A DNA stretch of 25,307 nucleotides, taken from positions 1 through 25,307 of IMG/VR virus record IMGVR_UViG_3300009512_002355; one strand, given 5' to 3'. The translations under genes were made by a program, and so were the position numbers. The stretch comes from a virus. A model generated the notes under the pieces. That model saw only the letters and a list, made by a program, of their open reading frames with translations. It had not been told where the DNA came from and made no database searches. Shown here piece after piece: positions 12,832 through 21,660 of the stretch (position 1 is its first letter; the number at the start of each line of letters is the position of its first letter).

Positions 12832-14601
12832 TTATCCCTCACAGACAGCACATTCCTTCATGGCGTTAGCGGCAATATCTCCTCTAAGAACACTTTCTGT
12901 TCTAAAATAATATAGAGTTTTTATGCCTTGCCTCCATGCTTCTAAGTGAACTTGGTTGATCCACTTTGGTGTAGCTTCTTTTGGGAATGCAAGGTTCAAA
13001 GATACAGCTTGATCAATAAACTTTTGTCTAATGCCGCCCTGTCTTACTAATTCTAATTGGTTAATTTCCTTAAATGTTTTGTAAACCTCTTTAACTGAAA
13101 CAGGGTCATCTAGTTTGCCTGCATCACTACATAGTATTAGCTTATTGTCAAGATAACACCACTTATCCAATTCTTTAATATCCTGGACGCTTCCACCATC
13201 TGCAAGTATCTTGTCCCAAGTCTCTTTATTATTTATTCCGGCTTTTCTTAGTACCTTTTCTAGTTCTCTATTCTTTCTAATAAAAGTCCCTTTTGCGCTT
13301 TGTTCCGTATATACATTTGCAGGTATTGGTTCAATTCCAGAACTTACTCCACCTGCAAGCTTACTATTTGAAACTGTTGGTGCAACAGCTCTTAAGTGTG
13401 TATTTCTCTTTCCTGTTCCTACACACCATAGCGGTTCACCAAATGCAGTTGCTAAGTCTCTTGATGCTTGATCAGATTCGGTCTGAATTTGTCCAAAGAT
13501 TCTTCTTGTCTCAAATTGTGCAGGTAAACCTTCAAATGCTATACCTTTTTGTTGTAAGTATGTATGCCATCCTAACACTCCTAAGCCTAATGCCCTACCT
13601 TTCTCTGCACTCCTTACTGAGTTTTCAAAACCTTGTCTATGCTTTGCCTTTTCGATAAATTCTTGTAATACTCCATCTAGGAACCAAGTTGCAGTATATA
13701 TTAGATCAGTATCTTTCCATTCTTCATATTTTGAAAGATTAAGAGAGCTTAAGCAACAAACAAATGAGTGGCTTTCATCTGTGTGTAAGACTATCTCGCT
13801 ACATATGTTTGTCATGTAAACCTTTAGTGCATTCTTTTTATATGCCTCAGGATTCTGTTTATTAACATTACCTCTATACAGTATATATGGCTCACCTGTT
13901 TGCCTTCGCTTTTTTAGTAGATTCATCCACTTTCTTCTGGAGTCGGGGTCACCTGCCTCTAGATTTCTCATAAACTTGTCACCTACAACAGCACACTGGT
14001 GCATGTTAAGTGACTGCCTATTTACATCGCCTTTTGGCTCTCTTATTTCAAGCCAATCATCAAAGTCTGGATGTTCTATGTTTAGATTGACACTAGCTGC
14101 TCCTCTTCTTACTGCACCTTGATTTGTTGCAAGGATTGTTGAGTCATATATCTTACAAAATGGCACTACTCCATCACTGGTTCCGTTACCTGTTATCTTA
14201 GCTCCAGCTGGTCTTATTTGGTTTATTCCTATCCCTACTCCACCTCCATGCTTTGCTAGCAACATCATTTCAAGATTCTTTCTACCAATATCAACAATGC
14301 TATCTGCTACATCTATGCCAAAGCAGCTAATTGGCAAACCTCTTTCTAGTCCTGTATTACTTAGTACTGGACTAGCTAAACATAGCCACCCTTTCCAGAT
14401 GTAGTCAAAGAATTTAGTTGCTAGCTCAGGCCTATCTAGCCTCTTTGCTACTGTTGTACATACTCTCCAGTATGCATCTTTAGGCTTCTCACCATTATAC
14501 AAATATCCATTTGATATTGTTTGTACATATACTTGATTGTTTGCCCAGCTTGGAAAGTCTACATCGATTTCCCAACCTAAGTGTTCTGCGTAATTTTTCA
14601 T
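12832..14601 (-). CDS. nrdA: Class I ribonucleotide reductase, large (alpha) subunit
   Basis: This catalytic subunit reduces ribonucleotides to deoxyribonucleotides with NrdB. Active-site residues are present: C93 (SCFG) and the second thiol in CCLSSLNL (282-288), the N265-x-C267-x-E269 set in TNICSEI with thiyl cysteine C267, the Y564-Y565 radical pair in TLYYFRTES, and a C-terminal C584-x-x-C587 for re-reduction. The protein has 589 residues against ~760 in E. coli NrdA and begins directly with the catalytic domain, so the ATP-cone activity site is absent and dATP shut-off is probably lost. AGAGG precedes the ATG. It lies 15 nt downstream of nrdB, so beta comes before alpha, the reverse of the common order. 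Confidence 0.96.
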   Translation of the reverse strand: MKNYAEHLGWEIDVDFPSWANNQVYVQTISNGYLYNGEKPKDAYWRVCTTVAKRLDRPELATKFFDYIWKGWLCLASPVLSNTGLERGLPISCFGIDVADSIVDIGRKNLEMMLLAKHGGGVGIGINQIRPAGAKITGNGTSDGVVPFCKIYDSTILATNQGAVRRGAASVNLNIEHPDFDDWLEIREPKGDVNRQSLNMHQCAVVGDKFMRNLEAGDPDSRRKWMNLLKKRRQTGEPYILYRGNVNKQNPEAYKKNALKVYMTNICSEIVLHTDESHSFVCCLSSLNLSKYEEWKDTDLIYTATWFLDGVLQEFIEKAKHRQGFENSVRSAEKGRALGLGVLGWHTYLQQKGIAFEGLPAQFETRRIFGQIQTESDQASRDLATAFGEPLWCVGTGKRNTHLRAVAPTVSNSKLAGGVSSGIEPIPANVYTEQSAKGTFIRKNRELEKVLRKAGINNKETWDKILADGGSVQDIKELDKWCYLDNKLILCSDAGKLDDPVSVKEVYKTFKEINQLELVRQGGIRQKFIDQAVSLNLAFPKEATPKWINQVHLEAWRQGIKTLYYFRTESVLRGDIAANAMKECAVCEG

Positions 14602-14616
14602 TTGTAACCTCTCTTC

Positions 14617-15609
14617 TTAAAATAAATCATCCCAATTATCATCTTCACCGGCCTTACTATAATCAGTAGGCCTAATACTAAAAAAGTCAGTATGAGTATG
14701 GCCACCAGTAAGGTGATAGAACCAGTCCAGATTGCCAGCTTGCTTTTCATTAACTTCGAAAATACTTTCATACCCTAATTCCCTTAATTTGTCATTTGTT
14801 CTTTGCTTAATAAATTCTTTTAGATCAGATGCCTTTAGATTTTCTAGGTCTCCCATCTCAAACATTTTATCAATAAACTTCTCTTCTAATTCTACGATTA
14901 GCCTTGCAGCTTCAATTATTGCATCCTTAGACTCTCCTCTTAACTCTGGGTATTCATCACATGTATCATTAAATAACTTGCAACCCATCCTACTATGAAG
15001 TGATTCATCTCTTACACTCCACTTCATTTGCTGGCCAACACCTTTTAGCATGTTTCTCATCTGAAAGCTATACAGTACTGCAAAGGAGCTATATAAACTC
15101 ACACCTTCTGCAAATGCAGAAAATATAGCAAGACTTTTTGCAACATCCTTTCTGGCTTCTGGTGACTTTGCTAAGTCTTCATGCGTATAATCTCCTCCAG
15201 TATTCATTAGTAGATCAAACTTATCTGCTGTTGCAGGTTCATGTAAGAATGCCTCAAAATCTTCAAGGCCTAATGTTTCATTAAGATAACTATATGCAAT
15301 TGCATGTATAGTCTCTTGCGAGCCAAACATCATTGCCATTTGTCTTATCTCATGTTTTGGATACCACTTAGTAACCATCCCAGTCCAATAGTCAGATACT
15401 GCACATTCCGTTTGAGCAAAGCCCAAAAGTATATTTCCAACTAAATTCTTTTCACTAGATGTAAGATTCTCTTTCCAATCTTTAACATCTCCCTGCATTG
15501 CTATTTCAGTGTGTAACCAAAAAGCTTGTGCCTGTTTAAGCCAACCCTCTGTGTAGTATATCGGGTATTCAAAAGGCTTAAAAGGCACTCTTTCTTCAAA
15601 AAGCGCCAT
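14617..15609 (-). CDS. nrdB: Class I ribonucleotide reductase, small (beta) subunit
   Basis: This 330-residue radical-generating subunit keeps all the expected residues: metal ligands E68, E99, H102, E168, E202 and H205 (motifs QETIHAIAY, FAEGVSLYSSFA and RDESLH). The radical tyrosine Y106 sits four residues after H102, as Y122 does in E. coli. This makes it a tyrosyl-radical class I enzyme, with the metal (Fe or Mn) undecidable from sequence. The acidic C-terminus ending DDNWDDLF is the usual docking tail for the alpha subunit. A GGAG site precedes the ATG. It follows the helicase gene after a 58-nt AT-rich gap that could hold a promoter. Confidence 0.96.
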   Translation of the reverse strand: MALFEERVPFKPFEYPIYYTEGWLKQAQAFWLHTEIAMQGDVKDWKENLTSSEKNLVGNILLGFAQTECAVSDYWTGMVTKWYPKHEIRQMAMMFGSQETIHAIAYSYLNETLGLEDFEAFLHEPATADKFDLLMNTGGDYTHEDLAKSPEARKDVAKSLAIFSAFAEGVSLYSSFAVLYSFQMRNMLKGVGQQMKWSVRDESLHSRMGCKLFNDTCDEYPELRGESKDAIIEAARLIVELEEKFIDKMFEMGDLENLKASDLKEFIKQRTNDKLRELGYESIFEVNEKQAGNLDWFYHLTGGHTHTDFFSIRPTDYSKAGEDDNWDDLF

Positions 15610-15667
15610 ATTATTCTCCGTTTATTATTGTTATTTTTGTATCTATAAATATCATTATATATGTATA

Positions 15668-17026
15668 TTAAGCCTGTTCTTCGTTGAGTTCCTGAAACTT
15701 ATTTTTAAGTAATTTCCTTGTTGTCTCTTCATGGTTGTCCATCGTATTTTGAACCTCCCTACCTTGTACAGATGATTGTGCAAATATCTCTATGTGTCCA
15801 TTACTTGCATTCATCTTACTAGGAAGTGTGATTCCATCGGGACCAAACCTATTTTTAATGACGTGCCATCTACCTGTTCCATCAACCTTGTCTTCTATCT
15901 TTCTAGACAAAGAGATTACTAAGTCGGCAGTCATTATCTTACTATATGATTCTGCAATTTTATCTGCCTGTATTACGTCTTCTTGGAGTGCAGACCTATT
16001 CGCTTGAGATGCTGTCCATACTGGTATTTCCTGTTCACCTGCAAGACCCCTTAGATCTTCATATATATTACCTAGCTGGATCCTTAGCTCAGTTGACTTA
16101 CCCTGACCTCTTAGTAGATCTGCATAATCAACTATAACTAGATCGGGATCTATGCCTTGCATTCTACACCTCTCTATATGGCCTGCAATAGTATTGACTG
16201 ATGCACCTTTTGTAGGATAGTACTTTACAATAAGATTACCTGTAAGCTTTTCTACAGTTTCCTTAACCTCATCTATATTGTACTTTAGGTTTTGTGCTGC
16301 AATTCCTGTAAATACACTATCATATCTTAGTCCAACATATGCTTCATTTAACTCTAGTGTATAATGTAACACAGTCTTTCCAGCCTTAACTGCATTTGCA
16401 GCTACATTTACAAGTGCCCATGACTTACCAATACCTGCAGGAGCTACCATTACTCCTAGCTCACCTTTACCTAAGCCACCATCTGCCAACTCATCAATTA
16501 CATCCCATCCAGTTGTACATGTGTTCCTTACTGATTCTGAGTATCTGTCATCAATGTTTACTAGATATTCATGACCTAAGTTTCTCTCTGCACCAGCCTT
16601 CATAGCATCATCAATTAAAGACTTTATTGAATCATATTCTCCACTCTTTAATAGGTCTACAGACTTTACAATTGCATTCTTTAAGTTTTGATTCTTACAG
16701 AAGTCTAGTGTTTGCTCCTTAACAAAGTCTAGGTCTTCAGAGCCAATATATCTATAAACATCTTTTAGATGAGATATTACAGTCTCTTTTAAGACATCAT
16801 TATCTATCTCTGTAACTTTTACCTTAAGAACCTCCTTAGTTGGTGAGCTTTTATAGTCACTAAAGTATTCTCTTATAATATCTACTAAGAATTTGTTTGC
16901 ATCATTTTCAAAATACTCGGCATGCAGGATGTCTATAATTTGCTGGAGGAATGCCTTATCAGTAAACAGACATGTTAGTATCTTTATCTGAAAGCTATAT
17001 CCGTATTCTGATAGTTTATTGCTCAT
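15668..17026 (-). CDS. Replicative DNA helicase, DnaB/gp41 family
   Basis: This 452-residue protein unwinds DNA at the fork as a hexameric ring. The N-terminal ~150 residues are helical (KILTCLFTDKAFLQQII, EYFENDANKFLVDIIREYF), matching the gp41/DnaB N-domain. The RecA-like motor follows, with Walker A APAGIGKS at 195-202, Walker B LVIVDYADLL near 297-306, a catalytic Glu in YTLELNE, and WTASQANRS as the H3-type motif. The C-terminus is charged. The start overlaps the flap endonuclease gene by 11 nt. No primase is visible in the window, so priming must come from another gene outside it or from the host. Confidence 0.93.
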   Translation of the reverse strand: MSNKLSEYGYSFQIKILTCLFTDKAFLQQIIDILHAEYFENDANKFLVDIIREYFSDYKSSPTKEVLKVKVTEIDNDVLKETVISHLKDVYRYIGSEDLDFVKEQTLDFCKNQNLKNAIVKSVDLLKSGEYDSIKSLIDDAMKAGAERNLGHEYLVNIDDRYSESVRNTCTTGWDVIDELADGGLGKGELGVMVAPAGIGKSWALVNVAANAVKAGKTVLHYTLELNEAYVGLRYDSVFTGIAAQNLKYNIDEVKETVEKLTGNLIVKYYPTKGASVNTIAGHIERCRMQGIDPDLVIVDYADLLRGQGKSTELRIQLGNIYEDLRGLAGEQEIPVWTASQANRSALQEDVIQADKIAESYSKIMTADLVISLSRKIEDKVDGTGRWHVIKNRFGPDGITLPSKMNASNGHIEIFAQSSVQGREVQNTMDNHEETTRKLLKNKFQELNEEQA

Positions 17027-18077
17027 CCTTATCCTCTACTATTGAATATGAATCTAAACTTCTCCATGTATCTTGCAACCAAAATTCTGGGTTCTTCATT
17101 GTGCTGTTTATTCTGTCTTCTAAGAACATCTTTAAGAATTCAAACTTTATTAACCTCTGTATTGGCCTCTTTACAATATCCATTATAGAAGTCTTTGCAT
17201 AACCAGATATATCAACCTCTCTTAGTTGCATTAGATCAAAATTAAGCTCTATCTTCTCTGATGAGTCTGATATGTCGCCCAAGATCTTTGCTTCATCCCT
17301 GTGCTCAGTTGCATATTTAATAATATCATCTACACTTACTTTTTTGTCATCAAAGATTATTGGCAACCTCTTTTGTAGAGTCTTAAGGCCACACCCTTTA
17401 ATTCCTGGAATGTTGTCTGAGCTGTCACCTAATAGTGTTCTATATTCTAAGAAGTTCTTTGCAGGAACTTGAAATTCCTCTAGTATAGTTTCCTCAAAGT
17501 AGAACTTCTTCTTTGTAGGAGACCAGACCTGAACCTTGTCGTTTACAAGCTGTAAATAGTCTTTATCAGTAGACATTATAAACTTCTGAGACATTGGATA
17601 TATTTGCTCACATATGTAAGCTATTGCATCATCTGCTTCTATGTTTTCTGTAGCTAATACAGTAACTGGTAGTGTTTCAAGATATTGTGTGAGCCTTTTT
17701 ATTTGTTGGCCCATTGCAATTGATTCATCACTAACATTACCATAGTTAGACATCCTAGTTAGCCTAGTCCTAACCCTCCTATTTGCTTTATAGTCTGGGA
17801 ATATCTTCCTGCGCTTGGCAGAACCACCCTTCCCATCCCAGCATATTATAACTCTTGTAGGCTTTATATTCCTTACCGCATAACCTACAGATTGAAGGAA
17901 GCCGGTCATACCACCTACATGTACACCATCATCATTTGAGCTGGGGTTAACAGCAAAGCTTCTGATGAATGTATTTAATCCATCAATTAGTAGAATTCTA
18001 CTATTTTTGTGAGTTTCCTCAGTGGTCTCTTTAAGACCGTCAAGTATCCTAAAATACCTTTCTCTTCTTTCATCCAT
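17016..18077 (-). CDS. 5'-3' exonuclease / flap endonuclease (T4 RNase H-like)
   Basis: This 353-residue FEN-family nuclease removes RNA primers and 5' flaps. The acidic metal residues are in place: D32 (LLIDGLNTF), D81 (CWDGKGG), E147, D149 and D150 (ENIEADDAI), D171 and D173 (STDKDY), and D218/D221 in LLGDSSDNIPGIKGCGLKT, which also forms the helix-hairpin-helix DNA-binding motif. YKANR (97-101) matches the arch region. The first ~26 residues are an extra charged leader. It stands between recA and the helicase. The family A polymerase upstream may have lost its own 5' nuclease, in which case this gene would supply it. Confidence 0.92.
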   Translation of the reverse strand: MDERRERYFRILDGLKETTEETHKNSRILLIDGLNTFIRSFAVNPSSNDDGVHVGGMTGFLQSVGYAVRNIKPTRVIICWDGKGGSAKRRKIFPDYKANRRVRTRLTRMSNYGNVSDESIAMGQQIKRLTQYLETLPVTVLATENIEADDAIAYICEQIYPMSQKFIMSTDKDYLQLVNDKVQVWSPTKKKFYFEETILEEFQVPAKNFLEYRTLLGDSSDNIPGIKGCGLKTLQKRLPIIFDDKKVSVDDIIKYATEHRDEAKILGDISDSSEKIELNFDLMQLREVDISGYAKTSIMDIVKRPIQRLIKFEFLKMFLEDRINSTMKNPEFWLQDTWRSLDSYSIVEDKDEQ

Positions 18078-18096
18078 AAATTATAACTTTTTTATT

Positions 18097-19221
18097 TTAT
18101 CCCGTAGGGACATCATCATTACCAATTACGATATCATCAATACCAAATTCATCTGCTTTATAGTTCATAACAAGAGCATCGCAAATCATCTTATAGATTC
18201 TCTTTTTATTAACCTCATCCTTTAGTACTCTTGATTCGAAGTCCTTAGACTGGAACTTAATCTCTTCATTTGTTTCTGGGTCTGTATAGGTGTACCATGC
18301 ACCAGACACTGTGACTAGTTTATAGTCTTTTAGTACCTGTAGCCATCCACCTATGTCATCTACACCAGATTCAAAGAATATGTTAAACTCAGCAGTCCTT
18401 AATGGTGGTCCCATTCTGTTTTTTACAACAACGCACTTAGTCTTAATTCCAATAACCTGTTCTTTGCCCTTTACCTTAGCCTTAATTTGTCCTGCAGCCT
18501 TTAACCTCAACCTACAACTTGCATGGAATTGTAGTGCCTTTCCACCACTTGTTGTCCAAGGGTCTCCAAACATTACTCCAAGCTTTTGCCTAAGCTGATT
18601 AGTAAATACACATGCAACTCTTTGCCTACCAATAAGATTTGTAATTTTTCTCATTGCCTTAGACATAACAATTGCCTTGCCAGTAGACCAACCGTCCTTA
18701 TCATAGTCTGCCGACTGTTCCACTCTTGTGGTTGCAGCTGCTATTGAATCTACAACTATAGTTACTAGTTTATCCTTATCTGATTCCCTAGCCTTTATAA
18801 TAATAGTTTCCATCACCTCAAATATATCCTCAACTGTTTCCAGCTGAACATATAACATCTTTGACACATCTATACCAATTGCTCTTAAGAACTCTTCATT
18901 CATAGCATTTTCAGTGTCAATATAGACTGCAGTACCACCTTGCTTTTGTGTATTAGCCAAGAGATGGGCAGAAAGCAGTGACTTACCACTTGCTTCCATA
19001 CCCGTTATCTCAGTTATTCTACCTACTGGTATTCCACCGTGAGGCCTATTGGCAATAGCTAGGTCTAGAACAGAAGAGCCTGTTGATATCCATTCAGTTA
19101 GATCTGTTGGTGTATCTTCAGAACCATCCAAAAAATAAGCAACCTTAAAGTCCTTAAACTTTTTATTTAGTGAGTCAGCAAGTATACTTGCCAAATCATC
19201 TCTTTTGTTTTTCTTAGCCAT
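18097..19221 (-). CDS. RecA/UvsX recombinase
   Basis: This 374-residue ATP-dependent strand-exchange protein supports recombination-dependent replication and repair. Walker A is GMEASGKS (74-81), a variant of the RecA GPESSGKT. The rest follows bacterial RecA: GGIPVGRITEI, AVYIDTENAMN, Walker B LVTIVVDSIAA, a loop-L1 region and FTNQLRQKLGVMFGDPWTTSGGKALQFHAS, then GIKTKCVVVKNRMGPP. The sequence is closer to RecA in these motifs than to T4 UvsX. GAGG precedes the ATG, and it lies 9 nt after the SSB gene. The tail is acidic, as usual for RecA. Confidence 0.94.
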   Translation of the reverse strand: MAKKNKRDDLASILADSLNKKFKDFKVAYFLDGSEDTPTDLTEWISTGSSVLDLAIANRPHGGIPVGRITEITGMEASGKSLLSAHLLANTQKQGGTAVYIDTENAMNEEFLRAIGIDVSKMLYVQLETVEDIFEVMETIIIKARESDKDKLVTIVVDSIAAATTRVEQSADYDKDGWSTGKAIVMSKAMRKITNLIGRQRVACVFTNQLRQKLGVMFGDPWTTSGGKALQFHASCRLRLKAAGQIKAKVKGKEQVIGIKTKCVVVKNRMGPPLRTAEFNIFFESGVDDIGGWLQVLKDYKLVTVSGAWYTYTDPETNEEIKFQSKDFESRVLKDEVNKKRIYKMICDALVMNYKADEFGIDDIVIGNDDVPTG

Positions 19222-19230
19222 GTTTACCTC

Positions 19231-19992
19231 TTACTTTTTATCATTAAATAAATCATCAAATGCATCACCAATATCATCCTTCTTTTGAACTCCGGCAGGT
19301 GCAGCTTGAGCTACTTGTGGAGTATTAGATTCTTCTTCTGAACCTCCATCAAGCCAAGTTTGTAGTGCAGCTTTCATTGTGTCATAATCTACTTTTTTGT
19401 AGATGTCAAAGATGTCTTGTTGTCCATTTAAGATCTTTTCAGCAATGTTCTTGTCCTCAGTTGCTGGTGACTGGTTAGGCTTAACCATAATAGTAGTCTT
19501 AGGGAATCTTTCTGCTCCATCTGCTGGATGAAAAGTTACAACTACATCTCTACCACTGTTAACATCTGTAATGTCACCATAATCTGGGTCAGCTATAAAT
19601 TGTAATAATTCTTGATAGACTGTCTTACCAAATCCCCATAGCTTTACACCTTCTGATTCTGCACCTCTTACCAATACTGGTAGATAGCATCTCATTTTAG
19701 GTTCCATCTTCTTACCTAACTTCCAATCATCTCTATTACCTGATGATTTTAGTTTTTCTGAAAATTCTACTACTGGGTCGGTTTCACCAAATGTTACTGG
19801 TGATAAATAGTTCTTCTTACCTAAGTCATAATGAAAATACATTTCTATGAATGGATTGTCTTTATTAAATTGATAAGGTACTATCCTTACTTGGTTTTTG
19901 CCTGGTTCAGGCTTCCAAAGATTGTTTGTTCTAGTCGTTTGACTTTGTAAATTGTTGAGCTTAGCTCGGATTGCGTTTAGGTCAATTGCCAT
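19231..19992 (-). CDS. Single-stranded DNA-binding protein, T4 gp32-like
   Basis: This 253-residue protein matches the gp32 type that coats single-stranded DNA at forks. It has a short basic N-terminus for cooperativity and a central OB-fold region (NQVRIVPYQF, FHYDLG, MRCYLPVLV, VKLWGFGKTVYQELLQFI, GRDVVVTFHP). An Ala/Pro/Gln linker and a strongly acidic tail (DDIGDAFDDLFND) would contact recombinase, helicase and polymerase. It has a single cysteine, so the structural zinc site of T4 gp32 is missing. AGGAG lies about seven bases before the ATG, consistent with high expression, and the H1-like gene ends 16 nt upstream. Confidence 0.9.
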   Translation of the reverse strand: MAIDLNAIRAKLNNLQSQTTRTNNLWKPEPGKNQVRIVPYQFNKDNPFIEMYFHYDLGKKNYLSPVTFGETDPVVEFSEKLKSSGNRDDWKLGKKMEPKMRCYLPVLVRGAESEGVKLWGFGKTVYQELLQFIADPDYGDITDVNSGRDVVVTFHPADGAERFPKTTIMVKPNQSPATEDKNIAEKILNGQQDIFDIYKKVDYDTMKAALQTWLDGGSEEESNTPQVAQAAPAGVQKKDDIGDAFDDLFNDKK

Positions 19993-20008
19993 TTTCTTCT
20001 CCTTTTAA

Positions 20009-20182
20009 TTATTTATTATTTTTAATTTCTTGCACATTTTTACGTAAATCTTGTGCTTGATTCTTCACTTCTTGCATTGCTTTTCTAATTCTTGTTCCAG
20101 CTGACATATTACCGTTGTTAAACTTGTCAACATCTGCTAGAATGTTAGTTAGAGTAGCTTGTATTTCTTCTAATGAAACCAT
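20009..20182 (-). CDS. Histone H1/Hc1-like DNA-binding protein
   Basis: This short gene encodes 57 residues that resemble the bacterial histone H1-like Hc1 family (PF07432), best known from Bacteroidota and Chlamydiae. Diagnostic features are the acidic N-terminal helix (LEEIQATLTNILADVDKF), the NGNMSAGTRIRKAMQEVKNQ core matching the family's KGNxAAGTRxRKAMQxLK, and a basic tail (DLRKNVQEIKNNK). It would bind DNA without sequence preference, perhaps compacting phage or host DNA. AGGAG lies eight bases before the ATG, so it may be strongly expressed. It sits between uvdE and the SSB gene, inside the replisome operon, which suggests a role on replicating DNA. Family assignment is from memory of the motif. 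Confidence 0.8.
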   Translation of the reverse strand: MVSLEEIQATLTNILADVDKFNNGNMSAGTRIRKAMQEVKNQAQDLRKNVQEIKNNK

Positions 20183-20220
20183 GTTTTTTCTCCTGTTTTT
20201 GTTATTATTAATTTATTGTT

Positions 20221-20237
20221 TAATATAATAAAAATTT
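20221..20237 (-). promoter_or_regulatory. AT-rich promoter-like box before the H1-like gene
   Basis: The minus strand reads AAATTTTTATTATATTA right after the uvdE stop, matching the box used before other block-leading genes. It lies 39 nt upstream of the H1-like start, leaving room for a leader with a proper Shine-Dalgarno, unlike the other sites. It would drive the H1-SSB-RecA group. Confidence 0.4.
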
Positions 20238-20239
20238 CC

Positions 20240-21262
20240 TTAACTTGAAACTTTTACCAATCCTTTTTTGTATTTATTTAAGTATCCTAATACTGCTACT
20301 TCCTTATGTTTTGCTTCTACAACAACATCTATATCTAAGCCATAGTCTAGTATTTCATCTACGATAAGATCTGAGTGAGCCTGCACCTTTATTTTGCTGG
20401 CATCCTTGTATAGAGTTTCCATAGTTGGGAAGTCGCCTATATTATTTAATGTGATATTACTTTTATTTAAGAACTCTTCCACAATAAGTGTCTGTTCACG
20501 CCTACGTGATTCTGAGTAGTGAGTGCATTGCTTTACTCCAGGTGGCCAAGTAGATGCAGCCAATCTTAGAGCCTCTTCTTCTGATAATTCACCTGGACAG
20601 AATTTATGGTGGTGGTAGTCGAATACAATTGGAATACCAACACGTTCATATACACTGTAATATAGATCACGAACTGAATACATAGATGCTTTGTCATCAT
20701 TTTCCACAGTAAGCCTTGCCTGAACAGATGGTGATGTCCTTAGATAATTTTTACAGAATCTGTCTAGTGCAGACTTTTTATCACCGTATGCACCTCCAAT
20801 ATGTATATTTATCTTTGACATGCGAGACTTAGGTAGTCCCATAAGGTCCATAATTTCTGCATTTTTATCCAATTCACCAATAGCTGCAGTTACAACATCT
20901 GGGGTAGGGGATGCCAACACACAGAACTGACCAGGGTGAAATGATAGTCGTTGACCATATTTCTTAGCCAGGCTACCAGCACCACTGAGTAATGTACAAA
21001 TCTTTTTATAATCTGGTAGGTCTGAGAAGTTATAGTGAGACATCCATGGGAATATATCTGAAGGCATTCTGTATACCTTAATACCATTGTTGTGATTCCA
21101 TTTTATAATTTCTATAAGTCCACGTACATTTTCCACACATAGTTCTGATACATAGGGTAAGCCTTTTGCATCAAATGTGCGTTTTATTAAGCCACGTTTT
21201 GCGTGAATGCCGTCCTTACGTAATTGCATATTTATACATGCATATCCTAATTGCTTTGCCAT
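20240..21262 (-). CDS. uvsE: UV-damage endonuclease UvdE/UVDE
   Basis: This 340-residue enzyme nicks DNA 5' of UV photoproducts and other distorting lesions. It has the TIM-barrel and metal motifs of the family in order: LGYACIN (5-11), RMPSDIFPW (65-73), LSFHPGQF with H109, INIHIGG with H154, LTVENDD with E187, FDYHHHKFC with D215 and H217-219, CTHYSES, VQAHSDLI and VVVEAKHKE. All expected metal ligands appear intact. T4 uses an unrelated glycosylase (DenV) for this job, so this is an alternative repair route suited to sunlit water. The ATG is 6 nt past an AT-rich promoter-like box with no Shine-Dalgarno. Confidence 0.95.
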   Translation of the reverse strand: MAKQLGYACINMQLRKDGIHAKRGLIKRTFDAKGLPYVSELCVENVRGLIEIIKWNHNNGIKVYRMPSDIFPWMSHYNFSDLPDYKKICTLLSGAGSLAKKYGQRLSFHPGQFCVLASPTPDVVTAAIGELDKNAEIMDLMGLPKSRMSKINIHIGGAYGDKKSALDRFCKNYLRTSPSVQARLTVENDDKASMYSVRDLYYSVYERVGIPIVFDYHHHKFCPGELSEEEALRLAASTWPPGVKQCTHYSESRRREQTLIVEEFLNKSNITLNNIGDFPTMETLYKDASKIKVQAHSDLIVDEILDYGLDIDVVVEAKHKEVAVLGYLNKYKKGLVKVSS

Positions 21263-21265
21263 AGT

Positions 21266-21282
21266 TATAATATAATAAATTT
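21266..21282 (-). promoter_or_regulatory. AT-rich promoter-like box before uvsE
   Basis: The minus strand reads TAAATTTATTATATTAT just ahead of the uvsE ATG, in the 24-nt gap after the membrane-protein gene. It matches the recurring TTRTTATATTWAA box and, like the copies at 48-64 and 9471-9485, leaves almost no leader. Confidence 0.4.
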
Positions 21283-21286
21283 ATCC

Positions 21287-21631
21287 TTATTTCCAAAACA
21301 ACTGAACACTTATTATGCCAGCAGATAGAATTAAAGAAGTTGCAGTTTTAATTGTGATACCTTCACCCATAAAATACCATGTTAATATAGCATATGATGA
21401 TATACCTAATGCGAAACCTAAGAATCTACCAGGCCATAATTCACCATCAAAGTATTCAAAGGCATATCTTGTGCCCATTATAAATGTGTATGAAATTGTT
21501 GTACCACCTACTAGGGAAAGTAAGAAGGTGTTGTTTGCGAACCATTTCCATAAAAATTGTCCGTTGGTTTGAAACCAAATCATTGTTTGTCCCGTTAGGA
21601 AGAAAAGAATCGTAATTGCGAGTTTGCTCAT
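21287..21631 (-). CDS. Small integral membrane protein, about four TM segments
   Basis: This 114-residue protein is mostly hydrophobic, with likely membrane helices near residues 4-21, 34-54, 66-86 and 94-111. Short polar links include TGQTMIWFQTNGQF and GTRYAFEYFDGELWPGRF, and the C-terminus is FWK. It has the look of a small conserved membrane protein found in some marine bacteria and phages, but I cannot name a family or role. The WPGR and WYFMGEG motifs may be conserved. It is the first gene after the third copy of the conserved intergenic element, with a ~100-nt upstream region. A role in host membrane change or superinfection control is possible but not shown. Confidence 0.7.
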   Translation of the reverse strand: MSKLAITILFFLTGQTMIWFQTNGQFLWKWFANNTFLLSLVGGTTISYTFIMGTRYAFEYFDGELWPGRFLGFALGISSYAILTWYFMGEGITIKTATSLILSAGIISVQLFWK

Positions 21632-21660
21632 ATGTCAGTTATTATTTGTTATTTATTAAT

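Noticed and set aside
15644-15651. TATAAATA octamers on the plus strand (also 24374-24381), like T4 late promoters
   Set aside because: They point toward antisense of minus-strand genes with no plus-strand gene to serve, and the second is just the codons around a stop. In AT-rich DNA such octamers are expected by chance.
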